DNA from: Tupaia tana
Lineage: Eukaryota; Chordata; Mammalia; Scandentia; Tupaiidae
DNA length: 64,000 nt
Assembly: GCA_026018925.1 (NCBI GenBank)
Contig: JAKSZU010000007.1
Location: forward strand, 99,101,501 to 99,165,500
Reading direction: 5' to 3'
The first letter of the stretch is position 1; each line of letters opens with the position of its first letter. The notes under the pieces were generated by a model. That model did no database searches. It was not told the origin of the DNA and saw nothing but the letters and a program-made list of their open reading frames with translations. The position numbers and the translations under genes are program-made. Positions 33,661 through 45,058 of the stretch are shown piece after piece.

Positions 33661-34211
33661 ACTCACTCATTTCCTTCTAGACAGGGTGTCCATGCGTCTT
33701 CTGCTCCTGCCGAGAACTGGCTCGTGACACACGTGTGGGTCCTTGTACCGCGAGTCGGGAACAGAGACTCAGCGTGGTTATTTGGGAAAACCAAGTGCGC
33801 ACGACCTTCGTCAAATAGCAAAGTGTCTTCCAGAGGTGCAGGGAGAGGTTCCCAGGAGTATATGATGTGTACCACTTCAATTACGAAGTCCTCGCCCTCC
33901 CCTTTTAAATACTACCATTTCTGTTTGCTAAGATGACTGAGTTTGGGTTCATTTTTAAATATGTTTTGTAAAAACTTGTTTTACCTCAGTATCCTGTATC
34001 CTAAACCTTCCAGAGTCATTAGAGTGGCTGGCATGCTTCCCTTCCCCCCACCCCCCACCTCCACCCCGTGACCTGCCTCCCCTCTCAGAGGCTCCCGCAC
34101 TCTTGCTCAGCTCCTGCTTCTCTGCTGAAGTAGGAGAGCCCACCAGACTCCTGCCTCAGAGGATTCCACCCAAAGTGGCCTTTCCCATTCAAAGAGGGAG
34201 AAAAGAGGAAA

Positions 34212-34443
34212 GGGCCAGCAGGTGGTGTGGCGGTTAGGAAGCTGGACTCTCACAAGGCCGACCTGGACCCTGGCAACTTGAAAATCACACCAGGCATGTG
34301 TGCATATGTGCCCAAAACCCTGAGAGGAGAAGGGAGAGGACTGTGGTGTGGCCATCTCCCTAGAGGGTGATTTCTCACTTTCTCTCTCTCTGTATTTGTC
34401 TCTCACCTGTCTGGAGAGCACACATGCCCTATGACAAAAACTT
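34212..34443 (+). mobile_element. tRNA-derived SINE, long form
   Basis: GGGCCAGCAGGTGGTGTGGC head, B-box partly deleted, CCCTATGACAAAAACTTTAC end followed by a TA repeat. Confidence 0.93.
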
Positions 34444-34562
34444 TACATATATATATATATATTTATTTATTGAGTCTTCCAGACACTGAGGGGGCACTTT
34501 TTTTTAACCATTTTTAAAAATTATGTTACTTTAGATTTAAGGCTCTTAAAACTATATTTCCA

Positions 34563-34732
34563 GGGCTGGGTCAGCATGTGGTGTGGTTAAGGTGCTGGAC
34601 TCCCACCTGGCTGACCATGGTTCAAGTCCCAAGTCCTGGACCTGGCTTGCTTTCTCTCTCTATGCCTCTAGTGAGCTCACATGCCTATAACAAATTTAAA
34701 AATAATAATAAAAATTAAATAATAAATAAAGT
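34563..34732 (+). mobile_element. Short-form tRNA-derived SINE
   Basis: GGTTAAGGTGCTGGACTCCC, GGTTCAAGTCCC, pyrimidine tract, CCTATAACAAATTTAAAAAT. Confidence 0.92.
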
Positions 34733-34843
34733 AAATAATTACTTTTTTTTTTTTTAAAAAAAAGCATACTTCCATTTTCCTCCTCCGAGTCTGTGTGCTG
34801 CTATAATACACTTTACTTCTATACAAGGGGATTTCAAAAAGTT

Positions 34844-35100
34844 CGGGACCAGCAGTTGGCGTAATGGCTGTTGCTGGACTCCCATGTAGTCAACTGCAGT
34901 TCGAGTCCCGGACCTGGTGGCTTAAATTCACACTGGGCACGTGTGCATGCATGCCCAAGATACCGAGAGGAGAATGGAGGAGAAGGGATTGTGGCATGGC
35001 CATCCCCTCTGGGGGGTGATTTCTCACTTTCTGTCTCTGCTTTCTCTGTCTTTCTGGCAAGCACATGCGCCTTATAGCAAAAAACCTCTCCAAAGGAAAA
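34844..35100 (+). mobile_element. tRNA-derived SINE, well preserved
   Basis: GGGACCAGCAGTTGGCGTAA, AGTTCGAGTCCCGGACC, TATAGCAAAAAACCTCTCC. AAAAAGTT on both sides (34835, about 35099) is a short target duplication. Confidence 0.96.
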
Positions 35101-35444
35101 AAAAAGTTAATGGAAAATAAAATTAAAGTATTAATTTATTTTGGGGAAAATATTTTGAAATCCATGCTTAGTTTTTTAATAAAACCTATTTTTCATGAAA
35201 TGTTTAAAGATATGTGTGTGTCATAAACCTGTTAATACGCATTTAGTATTTTTGCTTTACATAATCTTTCACAGCAACTAAAAAAAGAAAAACTTTTTTT
35301 ATACTTACCCACATGTTTATCATTGTTTTGAACAGATTCTTATTTTGGTCTCATATTTTTTCCCTTTTGCGTAAGAATTACAGTTTGAGCATGTGAAGCT
35401 TATTTATAATAGCTTGTTCTATGCTGTTATGTTAATTATTCCAT

Positions 35445-36170
35445 ATGTCATCGCTAGGTCTGTGTTTATTTATCGAGTTTTTTCTGGTATACTACATATG
35501 TTTCTGCTTTTTCATATGCCTGGTAGTTTATTGTTGAATGCTGGACATTGTGGAACTTACAGTGTTGACTGATGAATCAAGTATTCTTCAAAGAGCGTGT
35601 TTAGCTGTTCTGGCACTTAGTTACACTCCTTGGGATCGGTTTGCCCATTTAAGCCTTGCTCCTGAGCATTGAGGACTGGGTACAGAGCATCTGGTAACCC
35701 TGGGAGAATTAAGGCGTCTGCAGTGGCTGTGGTGGCGGTGGGCAGCCCTCCTGAGGATTTCCCTGAGGCTCCGTGGTCACGCGGGCTCTCCCCTCTGGCC
35801 GGAGGAAGTGCAGGCTCAGCCTCGCGCTGCCTCTGTGCTCTGCTTTCTGCTGATTCTTGCACAGCCTCAGTGCGTTTCCTCCACGTGGACCATGGACTCT
35901 GTGGAGGCTCATGCGACCCCTCTGAGGGTCCTGCTGCTCACTCTGCAGAGCTGCCTCCTCTCTCCAGCATCCTGCCCTGCCTCTCTGAGGTCCAGTCTTG
36001 GTCTCCTCAGGTCGCTGGGAACACTGAGCTCTGCTGTGTCCTCTGTCCCCGGGTCTGGGTCCTCACGCTGCCTCCAGGCAGTAGAGACTGCGATTACGGC
36101 TCATCTCCCCGGTTCCTTCTCAGGACTCGCAGTGCCCAGCTGCTTGCCAGCCAGTGTCTGAAAACCATGA
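35445..36170 (-). mobile_element. Possible old antisense L1 (5' region), GC-rich
   Basis: GGTAGTTTATTGTTGAATGC and CTGGACATTGTGGAACTTAC resemble antisense fragments common in old L1 elements. The following GC-rich 35650-36170 has no familiar motif. Assignment is weak. Confidence 0.35.
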
Positions 36171-36257
36171 TTTGCTTTTTTGTTTTTGTTTTTGCTTTTT
36201 TGCTTTTTTAAAAGTCTTTAAATTTTTTAAATTTACATGTAATTGCTATGTATCTTT

Positions 36258-36525
36258 TTTTTTTTTTTTTTTGAGAGTTTTTTCGCTATAGGGCGCGTGC
36301 GCTCGCCAGACAGACAGAGAGAGACATAGAGACAGAAAGCGAGAAATCACCCCCCAGGGGGGGTGGTCACGCCACAATCCCTACTCCTCCATTCTCCTCT
36401 TGGGATCTTGGGCACGCACGCACACGCACCCGGCGTGAGTTGTAAGCCACCGGGTCCGAGACGCAAACCGCGGTCGACTACGTGGGAGTCCAGCGACATA
36501 GCCATTACGCTAACTGCTGGTTCCC
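36258..36525 (-). mobile_element. Young tRNA-derived SINE (antisense) with 12-bp target duplication
   Basis: Poly-T, then TTTTCGCTATAGGGCGCGTG to CTAACTGCTGGTTCC. CTATGTATCTTT flanks it at 36246-36257 and 36526-36537. CpGs are largely intact (GGGCGCGTGCGCTCG), so this is one of the youngest copies. Confidence 0.97.
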
Positions 36526-36672
36526 CTATGTATCTTTATAGTATACAACACTGCTTCGTCCAGCACAAATGTGGTGCGTATCAGTCAATACAAAGACTTT
36601 ACCATGTACATTATCATCAGAAAATAACTTTTCATTTTTGTGTCTTTGGCTGAAAAGCTTGTCTAGTTTCTA

Positions 36673-36752
36673 TTGGATCACCGGGAAAGTCATGACCCAT
36701 TTTTGAGTCATGCAAAGTAGAAAAATATGTCATGACTTTTCCAATGACCCAA
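36673..36752. mobile_element. Mariner-type MITE, 80 bp
   Basis: TTGGATCACCGGGAAAGTCA at one end and the complement of TGACTTTTCCAATGACCCAA at the other. TA precedes it; the distal TA is mutated. Confidence 0.88.
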
Positions 36753-36989
36753 AAGATGTTGAATTTGAGAATTAAATCTGGTTCCTGTTTTTCTTTGTTG
36801 CTAGAATGCATTATGATTTTTTAAAGGTTCTTCAGTGGAAGAACCTTGAAATTTATATCTTTAGGAATTGTTAAAGAAACTACTCTGTGTTCAGAGAGAA
36901 AGAAAGCCTTGAAAGGAAGATATACTAGAAGATAATTTCTTTTTTTAATAATTACTTAATGTTATTTATTATCATTTATTTATTTATTT

Positions 36990-37121
36990 TTAATTTTGCT
37001 ATAGGGCATGTACCCAGAGAGAGAGGGAAAGCAAGAAAGAAAGTCCCCAGGGCTGGGGCTTAAACTGCAGTCGGCCATGTGGGAATCTAGCACCTTAATT
37101 ACCATACATGCTGGCCCCTAG
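36990..37121 (-). mobile_element. Short-form tRNA-derived SINE (antisense)
   Basis: TTTTGCTATAGGGCATGTAC, a GA tract, GGGCTTAAACTGCAGTCGGC, ACATGCTGGCCCC. Confidence 0.9.
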
Positions 37122-37380
37122 AAGACAGTTTCAGACAGAATGTGTCAGGTGGTAAGGCGTGTGCTGAAAGTGGTGATGGTGGCAGCAGTGCAGATGAGGG
37201 AACAGATCTGGAAACTACTTGTGTGGGAAAAGACAGAATCTGGGAACAGCTTGCATGTGGGATACGGGAAGAAGTCAAAGATGATTTAACATTAAAATTA
37301 GTGGAATAGTGGCACAACTGAAAGAGAAGGAGGAAAAGATTTTGAAAGCTCTTTTGGTTCTTTTATGTTCTATTTCCTAG

Positions 37381-37482
37381 GAGATGGTAACAGAAATGTA
37401 CTCTGGCCCTTGTGTAGCACTGGAGATTCAACAGACTAACCCTGCAAAGACATTTCGAGAGTTCTGCGGACCTGCCGATCCT
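37381..37482 (+). CDS. NME7: NME7 coding exon, second NDPK domain (about residues 297-330)
   Basis: A 102-nt exon, phase 0 to phase 0. Acceptor TCTATTTCCTAG has a good pyrimidine tract; donor is GTAAGT. It encodes 34 residues: EMVTEMYSGPCVALEIQQ, then TNPAKTFREFCGPADP. The MYSGPCVA strand and the FCGPADP turn are NDPK family landmarks. GPADP precedes the strand leading to the RAIFG and NAVH segment, which should be in the next exon and was not found. Against remembered human NME7, five positions differ (D297E, M310L, N315T, A317P, T318A), mostly in the variable loop between strand and helix. With the other two exons it gives continuous open sequence without a stop. Confidence 0.97.
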
Positions 37483-37955
37483 GTAAGTTATTATCTAAAA
37501 TATTAATCTTTAAAATATTATAAACAACACACACCAAATATTTTAATGGACTCTTTTTTTAGCCTGTTCCTTAAAAGACTGGATATAAGTAAATTTAACA
37601 GATAATTATTATTCAAAATGGCATTCTATATCATTTATCTGCATGTAATATTCCAAGGAAAATAATTTTTTTAGCCTAATGACATTTAGAATGAGCAGAA
37701 GGTTTGCCATGGTATTCGCATCCATTATTTTTCCTTGCTCAATTGTGTAGGTAAGAAAATCTTGCAAGCTTCATGCTAGAAACGATCTAAGCTAATATCC
37801 TTTGATATAGAGAAGCTATACATAAAACTCTCAATGAAGAATGTTCATGCCACACATAGAGCAGCAGGAGCAATGGAACTCCTGTGGAATTGATACTCTG
37901 TGTATACCTCGCAGTTTGCTCTGGGCTTTCTTCCTGTGAATGTTAGTGGTGGAGG

Positions 37956-37957
<2 letters not shown>

Positions 37958-37990
<33 letters not shown>
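37958..37990. repeat. (TG)n microsatellite
   Basis: Uninterrupted TG run of about 33 bases. Confidence 0.97.
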
Positions 37991-37991
<1 letters not shown>

Positions 37992-39171
37992 TGTGCATCT
38001 GGTTGCATGGGTTTCAAAGTCAATGTAGCATTAGAATATATATGGGAAAACTCCATGTAAATGTCAGAAGCTGAGTAGGACCGTGGAAAGTATTGTAAAC
38101 ACTAACTCTAATTTAAATTTGCTGCTTCCTGTGGTTTACTATCCCTTGTAAATATTTTATTAGTAAAGAGCAGCCGACTCACTTTAACTTATCCCAGTAC
38201 CCTTCGATGTAAGAGTGAGTCTGCCGCACCTGTCAAGAAACCATCCTGTGTGGGAGCCCAGTGTTAGTGTGGTAAGCGTGCACACTCGAAGGTCCTTCGG
38301 GACACTTCTACAGCAGTGTACCCAAAGGGATCGAACTGTCATTAACGTAGGTAAAATCCCACTGTTGGAGGATTACATAGTAAAAGAGCCCTTCGTATGG
38401 CCTGGAGATAATTTAGAAAACTGTGTCACAGAAAGAAAGATATGAACGGGGTTTTGAAAGGTGAATCAGGGTACTAAGAGGTGGGGGAAACTAACATGTC
38501 CAAAGACATGAATGAAGGCATTTGCAAATTCACCTTGGTGTACTACAAAAATGCTTGTGACGTCAGTGGGGATGGCACCTGGAGGCAGGAGCCACGTTTC
38601 CTTAAGTAGAGGAAGTGATTACTGGTCCAGGTGAGGATGGGGCGGATAGTCTCAAAGTCAGCCCTGGAATGGTAGGCTCCCTGTAATTGGAGCCCACACA
38701 GGGGGAAGCCCAGCTTGCTTGGATGTAGCTTAGCTGTGAGTATGCAGAGTTAAGTCCGTTGATGGCCAGGGCAGACAAGGCTGGGAGAGCTCAGTACAGA
38801 CTGAGGCTCTAGCAGTAGGAAGCAGCCCTGGTGCATCAGCAGGGACGGCCAGCAGGAATTTCTTTTGGGGGAGGAAGAAGAGTACGCGAGGCGAGGCATG
38901 TGGTCATGAACGAGTGGCTGTCACAGCCTGATCCCGTGGTATTGCGTGGGAGAAGTGGTGGCGGTGCCGAGTGCTTATTGGGTATCAGTTACGGAAAGTG
39001 AGGAAGGGACAGTTTCCAGGGAAGTGAGTATGTGGAACTCATGCTTGATATTTTCACTTTCTGTTTGACGATCATTTGTTTTTTAAGATAATTGTAATTG
39101 GAGGTGATCAGCTGTCTGAACAAAAGGGACAAATGAAAGAAATAAAAACTAGGACAGAAAGGACTGGGAGG

Positions 39172-39412
39172 AGGGCCATTCCGTGGCCTGGCGGTGAAGG
39201 TGGTACTGGGGCCCACATTACCGACCCTGGGGTTCAGGTCGCTTGAGAAACATGCCAGGTGCACGCGCGCCCACACTCCCGAAAGGAGAGATGAGGAGAG
39301 GATCGTGGCACGACCCTGCTCCAAGGAGACTCTCTCGCTTTCCTTCCCTCTATGTTCCTGTCTCTGTTTTTCTCCAGCAAGGATACATGCCCTCAGGCAA
39401 ATGAAAAAAAGG
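39172..39412 (+). mobile_element. tRNA-derived SINE, diverged
   Basis: CGTGGCCTGGCGGTGAAGG head, GGGGTTCAGGTC, GAGAGGATCGTGGCACGACC, GCCCTCAGGCAAATG end. Confidence 0.82.
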
Positions 39413-39669
39413 AGGAGATAAGTTCTTTCATTCTCTCATTTACTTATTGAGTCTGTGTATTTGTGCATATGAAGACAGAAGCCTGGAAAGCTTATAGTCT
39501 AGGGATGGACACACATTTGTGGCTCCCCCCCCCCCGCCCCCACCAGGGTCCCCTCCATCTCCAGCAGATGCGGCAGCCCCAAGCCCTTTCCTTTGACTCC
39601 TCAGGCCTGTCCTCTGAGATTTCTTGCTTGAGGTGTGTTTGTATTTTTGTTTTTTGTTTGTTTGTTTGT

Positions 39670-39899
39670 TTTTGCTATTGGGTGCATGCCTTCGCCAGAA
39701 AGAGAGATACAGAAAGTGAGAAATCACCCCCAGGGGGGATGGCCACTCCGCAGTCACTTCTCCTCCATTCTCCTCTCAGGATCTTGGGCACACACGCACA
39801 CGTGCCTGGTGTGAGTTTAAGCCACCGGGTCTAGGACTCGAACCATAGTCAACTACATGGGAGTCCAGTGATATAACCATTATGCTAACTGCTGGTCCC
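39670..39899 (-). mobile_element. tRNA-derived SINE (antisense)
   Basis: TTTTTGCTATTGGGTGCATG to CTAACTGCTGGTCCCC; preceded by a TTTG repeat. Confidence 0.95.
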
Positions 39900-40060
39900 C
39901 CTTCCTGCTTGTGTTTTAACTGTCACATTGACGGGAAACAATCTCAGGGGACTACTATAAATGCAGGAATCTCAGTGTGGTTCCTTTTTCTTTAAAAACT
40001 TGAATCCTTACAGCTTTGCCTGCTTTTGGTCTGCTCCAGTTTTTAAAAACTTATTTTAGA

Positions 40061-40315
40061 GGGACCAGCACACAGTGTAATGGTTACATCACTGGACTCC
40101 CATGTAGTCAACCGTAGTTCCAGTCTCACACCCGACGGCTTGAAACTCACACCAGGTATGTGTGCCTGCATGTCCAAAATCCCGAGGGGAATGGAGAGAA
40201 AGGGTCTGCTGTGTGGTCATGCCCCCAGGGGGTGATTTCTCGCTTCCTGTCTGTCTGTCTCTTTCTCTCTGGCAAGTGCACATGCCCTATAGCAAAAATC
40301 TCTCTTAAAAAAATT
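40061..40315 (+). mobile_element. tRNA-derived SINE, long form
   Basis: AGGGACCAGCACACAGTGTA, CCCTATAGCAAAAATCTCTC and A-rich tail. Confidence 0.94.
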
Positions 40316-40480
40316 AATTTTATATAGACAGAGAGTTTACGAGGAATTCAAACCACAGCCATCCGTGTGGCCCTGGCATTGCAGAGTGGTGCCCAGTGCA
40401 GCTGGGCTTCTGATTTTTATTTTAAGAAAGTAGAGCTTTAAATTGCTATTCATATATTTATCCAGTATAAGCTATCCCCC

Positions 40481-40828
40481 ATGGCTGGAAGCCCGCAGCC
40501 CCGTCAGCGCGTCCGTGATGTTATACCCCTGCTCTCCTCCCTTCTGACTCTCCTACGTCAGTCCGCCATGGCTGGAAGCCCGCAGCCCCGTCAGCGCGTC
40601 CATGATGTTATACCCCTGCTCTCCTCCCCCCTGACTCTCCTACGTCAGTCCGCCATGGCTGGAAGCCCGCAGCCCCGTCAGCGCGTCCATGATGTTATAC
40701 CCCTGCTCTCCTCCCCCCTGACTCTCCTACGTCAGTCCGCCATGGCTGGAAGCCCGCAGCCCCATCAGAGCGTCCATGACGTTATACCCCTGCTCTCCTC
40801 CCCCCTGACTCTCCTACGTCAGGCCTTC
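40481..40828. repeat. 87-bp minisatellite, four copies
   Basis: ATGGCTGGAAGCCCGCAGCC recurs at 40481, 40568, 40655 and 40742, exactly 87 bases apart, with few differences. 87 is 29 codons, so one frame runs open for 127 codons. There is no support for translation. Confidence 0.98.
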
Positions 40829-41234
40829 TTGGCTGGACCTCCTCTCCATCTGTCCTTCAAATGAAGGCGTCTTAAGGGCTTGGACCTTGGTCCCTTCAGG
40901 GTCGCTGAGCTCTCCCTGTGTGAAACCACTGCTGGAAATCTCATGACCAGCACCCTACGAGTGCCTGCGCTGCTGCCGCTGGCCCACACCTTTCTTCTGC
41001 TGCTCAGGCGCTCCCAAGGCTCAGTGGCTCCTGCTCGTTTCCCCTTTGTGGTACATTTTCTCGTCTCCGTGAGTGTCGCACTGTCATCCTACCTGCAGCC
41101 CTCTCCTTTATCTCCACACGTTTGTCCATGTGCAGAGACCTGCGACAGACCTCACAGCTGAGGCCCTCCTCTCTGTCTTCGCCGGTGTACTGAGACTGTA
41201 ATGTTGAAAACACCATTTATTATGGATTTTTTTT

Positions 41235-41388
41235 TTTTTGGCCAGAGGGAGCATGCACTCACCGAAAGAGAGGAGAAATCACCCCTAGTTGGTCCAGTGG
41301 GGCCTATCATGCCACAGTCCCTGCTCCATAGTTTCCCCATTCTGTCAAGGATTTTGGATATGCATGTGCATGTGCCTGCTGTAAACAC
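41235..41388 (-). mobile_element. Diverged SINE fragment (antisense)
   Basis: GAGGGAGCATGCACTCACCG, GAGAAATCACCCCTAG and TGCATGTGCATGTGCCTGCT match the body. The head end is lost. Confidence 0.75.
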
Positions 41389-41459
41389 CATTATTAATAG
41401 ATCCATAGTGGATCATGCTTATGGCTAATTCTTTTTTATTTTATTTTGTTTTTTTAATT

Positions 41460-41483
41460 TATCAGAGGGCACATTAACTCACC

Positions 41484-41521
<38 letters not shown>

Positions 41522-41700
41522 AAAGTGAGGAAGCACCCCTCATGGTGCATGGTCACACTGCACTCACTTCTCCACCTCCCCCTCCTCCACCTGCCCCTCC
41601 TCCACCTCCCCCTCCTCCACCCCCCCCCTCCTCTACCTCTCCCTTCTTTTGGGATTTTGGGCTCACACACAAACACACCTGGTGTTTCTCAAGAAGCTGC
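41460..41700 (-). mobile_element. tRNA-derived SINE (antisense) with expanded CCTCCACC tract
   Basis: AGAGGGCACATTAACTCACC, an expanded (AG)n at 41489-41518, and CTCCACCTCCCCCTCCTCC-type repeats at 41570-41640, where the body normally has CTTCTCCTCCATTC. Confidence 0.85.
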
Positions 41701-42240
41701 CCCTGGCTAATCCTTTTATAAAACATTTCTTCTGTATTCAGATTTATCTTAAACATTCCTGCATCATATTGTCCGTCAAATGTAGTGATTGTTCTCTCCT
41801 AGTCTTTCAAACAATGCATTATGCTCTGAAAATCTTCGGAATTAAAAGAAAAGAATGACTTTGGTGTCAGAGAACTCACGACTAGAGGAGGGACTCTAGT
41901 AGACCAGGGTAGGATGAGAGATGGTCCCGGGGCAGGGAGGGCCTGGAGACTTGAGACAGAGGGCACCCCAGGGGCACGGGGACTATGCAGGCAGCGGGGC
42001 ATGGCTGGGTGGCCTGGCTGGCAGTGCGTGTTCAGATCAGACGTCCTCTCCATCCCCACCTTCTCTAACCCCCTCGGTCATAACATGGCTGGGGTGGTCT
42101 CACCTCACAGTAGAGTCCTTGCTCTGGCACATAGCACTCAGAGTGTCCTCTTATTCTGATGGGATGTGTGTGTCTTTTATGTATATATTACATATGTATG
42201 TGTGTGTGTGTATGTAAATATTTTAAGAATGATATTTTTT

Positions 42241-42478
42241 GGCCAGCCAGGTGGTATGGTGGTTAAGACAGCCAGATCCCACATTGTCAAGTGTGTAGTT
42301 CAAGTCCTGGACCTTGGGGCTTGGAAAATCCACTGAGTGCATTTGTGTGCCTGCCCAAAATCCCAAGAGGAAAATGGTGGAGAGGGATTGTGGTGTGGCC
42401 ATCCCCCTGGGTAGTGATTTCTCACTCCCTCCCACCCCATGAACATATATGCCCTGTAGCAAAAAATAAAACTAATAA
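42241..42478 (+). mobile_element. tRNA-derived SINE, long form
   Basis: GGCCAGCCAGGTGGTATGGT, AGTTCAAGTCCTGGACC, CCCTGTAGCAAAAAATAAA. Confidence 0.94.
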
Positions 42479-42969
42479 TGGCAATATTTTCTAGAGCATC
42501 TGAGACCACTGCAGGAAAGCTGTTGGTGCAATAAACTTTGAACCTGGTTTTCCTCAGAGGAGTCCCAGTGTTCACTCTCTAGGGAACACCTAATCTGCCA
42601 ACACAGAGCTCTTTGTCACAGTATCGCTTATTGTCAGCACATTGGGCCACCGCGCATTAGGGTGCCATCTGGACTTTGGCCACACATTTCTGGGATGGAG
42701 GCTCAGTCTCAAGCAAGGAACAATCACTAGAACAGTATCAACAGCACTTAATATGTGCACAGCCGTGTGTCCTGGTGAAGTGGGGGCCGACATGGTCTCC
42801 TTAGAGAATGCAAGTTCCACAGGCTCCCTAAGGCATAGGTTAGGGTGAGCTGTGACTAAGCCTTACCCAGAGCAGGCCCGCCCTCTTACCTCCACTCCTG
42901 TGGACTGAGCCGTACTCGGCCTCACCTTACGGAGACCTTGGACTGTGTTGTGGGTATTCAGGAGCGGGG

Positions 42970-43101
42970 AGGACAGACGTTGGCTTTCCTCACATGGAGC
43001 GGATGGCCTCGTGAGGAGCACCGCCACCACCAGTGCCCACACACGTGTGTGCGTATGACACTGCGCATGCCGTGAGGGAGTGTGGTGGTGACCGGTGCCC
43101 A

Positions 43102-43134
<33 letters not shown>

Positions 43135-43395
43135 ACGCGTGTATGACACTGTGCATGCTGTGAGGGAGCGCGGTTGTAACCAGTGCTCACACATGTGTAT
43201 GTGTATGACACTGTGCACGTGCCACGAGGGAGTGCAGCAGGGAACACAGCCACCACCATTGCCCGCATGCATGTGTGTGTGTATGACACTATACAAGTGC
43301 CGTGAGAGAGTGTGGCGGGGTGCATGGCCACCACCGGTGCCCGCACCTGTGTATGCGTATGACACTACACGCATGCCGTGAGGGAGTGCGGTGGT
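42970..43395. repeat. GT-rich minisatellite, ~60-bp units with (GT)n
   Basis: Repeating order: GTATGACACTGTGCATGC, CGTGAGGGAGTGTGG, ACCACCAGTGCCCACAC and GTGTGTG. About six units of unequal length, each with its own short GT run. Confidence 0.9.
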
Positions 43396-44432
43396 TACTG
43401 TGCAGGTTGCTGCAGCAGGCAGCTCTGGCTTGGTTGAAGTGGAGGAATTCCCAAAGATTCTCGTTCGTTCTGAGGCTGAAGGCCGGAGAACAGCTGCATG
43501 GGGAGGCTCCACATCTGAGGAGTGTCTGGGTGAACTGAGGTTAAAAGAAGTCCAGTTCGGCTCTGGCATAGAGTGCACGGAGGAGAGGCACCCACGGCGC
43601 AGCCGAATGGATGCACAGGCCAGAGCTTGACAGCCATGTTAGCTGGCAGGATTTGCTGCTGGGTGGGAGGCCCCATGGGAAGGTTTAAACTGGAGACCAA
43701 TGAGGTCAAATTTGCATTTCAGAGGGCACTGGGGCTACCATGGGGAATCGAAGGGAGCACAGTGGAGTAATTCTTAGGATATGATAGGACCCTGAGCTGG
43801 GGGTGTCAGTAGAAGGTTCTGGAATATGTGCTAGCAGGAGAGCTGGCAGACCCGTGGATGCCTTGGAAGCAGCAAGAGCAGCTGGGAAGCTTAGCTACCA
43901 CAGAGAAAGAAAATCATGATAGAAATGACTTACATTTTAGAGTGCATACAGGAACAGCGATTAAAACACCAGACCTTGTTTAAATGTGTTTCCTGAGCTA
44001 TTGATTTAAATTTTAAGTGTGTGTAAGTAGCTCTTAGTGTCAAAATAGGAGCTAGAACTAGCATACACACACACAGATCTTCAGCCTTGAGTTTAAACCA
44101 TATCAGTTAAGCCCTTACTAGCTTTTAGTATACTTAGAACCCTGGTCTTTGATGGAAGTTGTCTGTTTTGTTCTTAAATTCATGGCTTGGAAATAATGGG
44201 CTCTTATTTAGGACCTTCAGTGATACTTATACATTTTTAGTTTTTTTTTTTTTTTAATTTCAAGTTTTGTAAAAACAGAAGTGCTATATTTCACCCTGCT
44301 GTAGCCAGCAGGTACTTTCTTGTTAGTTCTTTGTTGGAGATTTAGAAGTGGGTAGAATCGCTATACTTGATTAGAATTCAAAAACAGATGGATACACGTT
44401 CTTTTACAACCTTGAAAGAGTGAAATCTAAGT

Positions 44433-44433
44433 A

Positions 44434-44494
<61 letters not shown>
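44433..44494. repeat. (TA)n(CA)n(TA)n microsatellite
   Basis: Alternating TATATA and ACACAC blocks; self-complementary and hairpin-prone. Confidence 0.97.
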
Positions 44495-44495
<1 letters not shown>

Positions 44496-44639
44496 CCAAA
44501 CCTTTAAGTCTATATATATCTTTTTATTATTTTGTTACCTTCTATAAATGTGATCCAAACCATTAAAGGTTACATTTAGAAACTATTTGGGACTATTACC
44601 AGATTTAGCCTTTAAGCCTTCCTGTTAATTAATGTGATT

Positions 44640-44780
44640 TACTGCGAGGAATTGTGACTCTTACTGAGATGTCACACTTGATCCTGCATAGAATGCAAAT
44701 GAAACGCAGGGTGAGTCATTAATACCAGGCTCTTCAGTTTCGAGTTTCCGAGCTGCAGAGATTGCTAGAGCACAAACATA
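44640..44780. promoter_or_regulatory. Candidate regulatory segment (octamer plus AP-1)
   Basis: ATGCAAAT (44693-44700) and TGAGTCA (44712-44718) lie 12 bases apart in non-repeat sequence. Motif-only evidence. Confidence 0.2.
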
Positions 44781-44907
44781 GCTTCCTGTTGTCCTCTGAC
44801 CACACCCACATGGATGTCCACTGTAAAGTTACCTGCTTACAATGCTTGTTTTGCTACCTTTTCCTACCATTAGCCACATTTCGTGTAAGAAAGCGTGTAA
44901 GATGCCA

Positions 44908-45058
44908 GGTGCTTGCGTGTGCATGCCCGAAATCCAGAGAGAATGGAGAGAAGGGATTGTGGTGTGGCCATCCCGGGTGAGGGGTGATTTCTCTTTCCCT
45001 CTCTCTATCTCTCCCCAGCAAGCGCACACACCCGATGGTAAAAACATTTTGTAAAGAA
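44908..45058 (+). mobile_element. tRNA-derived SINE lacking its head
   Basis: Starts within the body at GATGCCAGGTGCTTGCGTGT and continues to CCCGATGGTAAAAACATTTT; 5' truncated. Confidence 0.88.

Larger units (their letters stand above)
31119..37380 (+). other. NME7: NME7 intron between second and third visible exons
   Basis: About 6.3 kb. It contains the inverted repeat at 31.7-32.5 kb, a MIR, six SINEs, a mariner MITE and purine-rich simple repeats. No features seen in 33000-33540, 33700-34200 or 35110-35440. The 35445-36170 stretch is listed separately. Confidence 0.9.

Noticed and set aside
34834..35077. Recurring short frames such as those ending in CWSRTF or beginning MLDSHVV
   Set aside because: Same frame recurs in many SINE copies; it is SINE body, not a gene family.
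37955..37992. Alternative exon near the TG repeat
   Set aside because: No open frame continuing NME7 and no homology to its terminal residues.
42958..43578. 206-codon - strand frame rich in His/Thr
   Set aside because: Produced by the GT/CA minisatellite.
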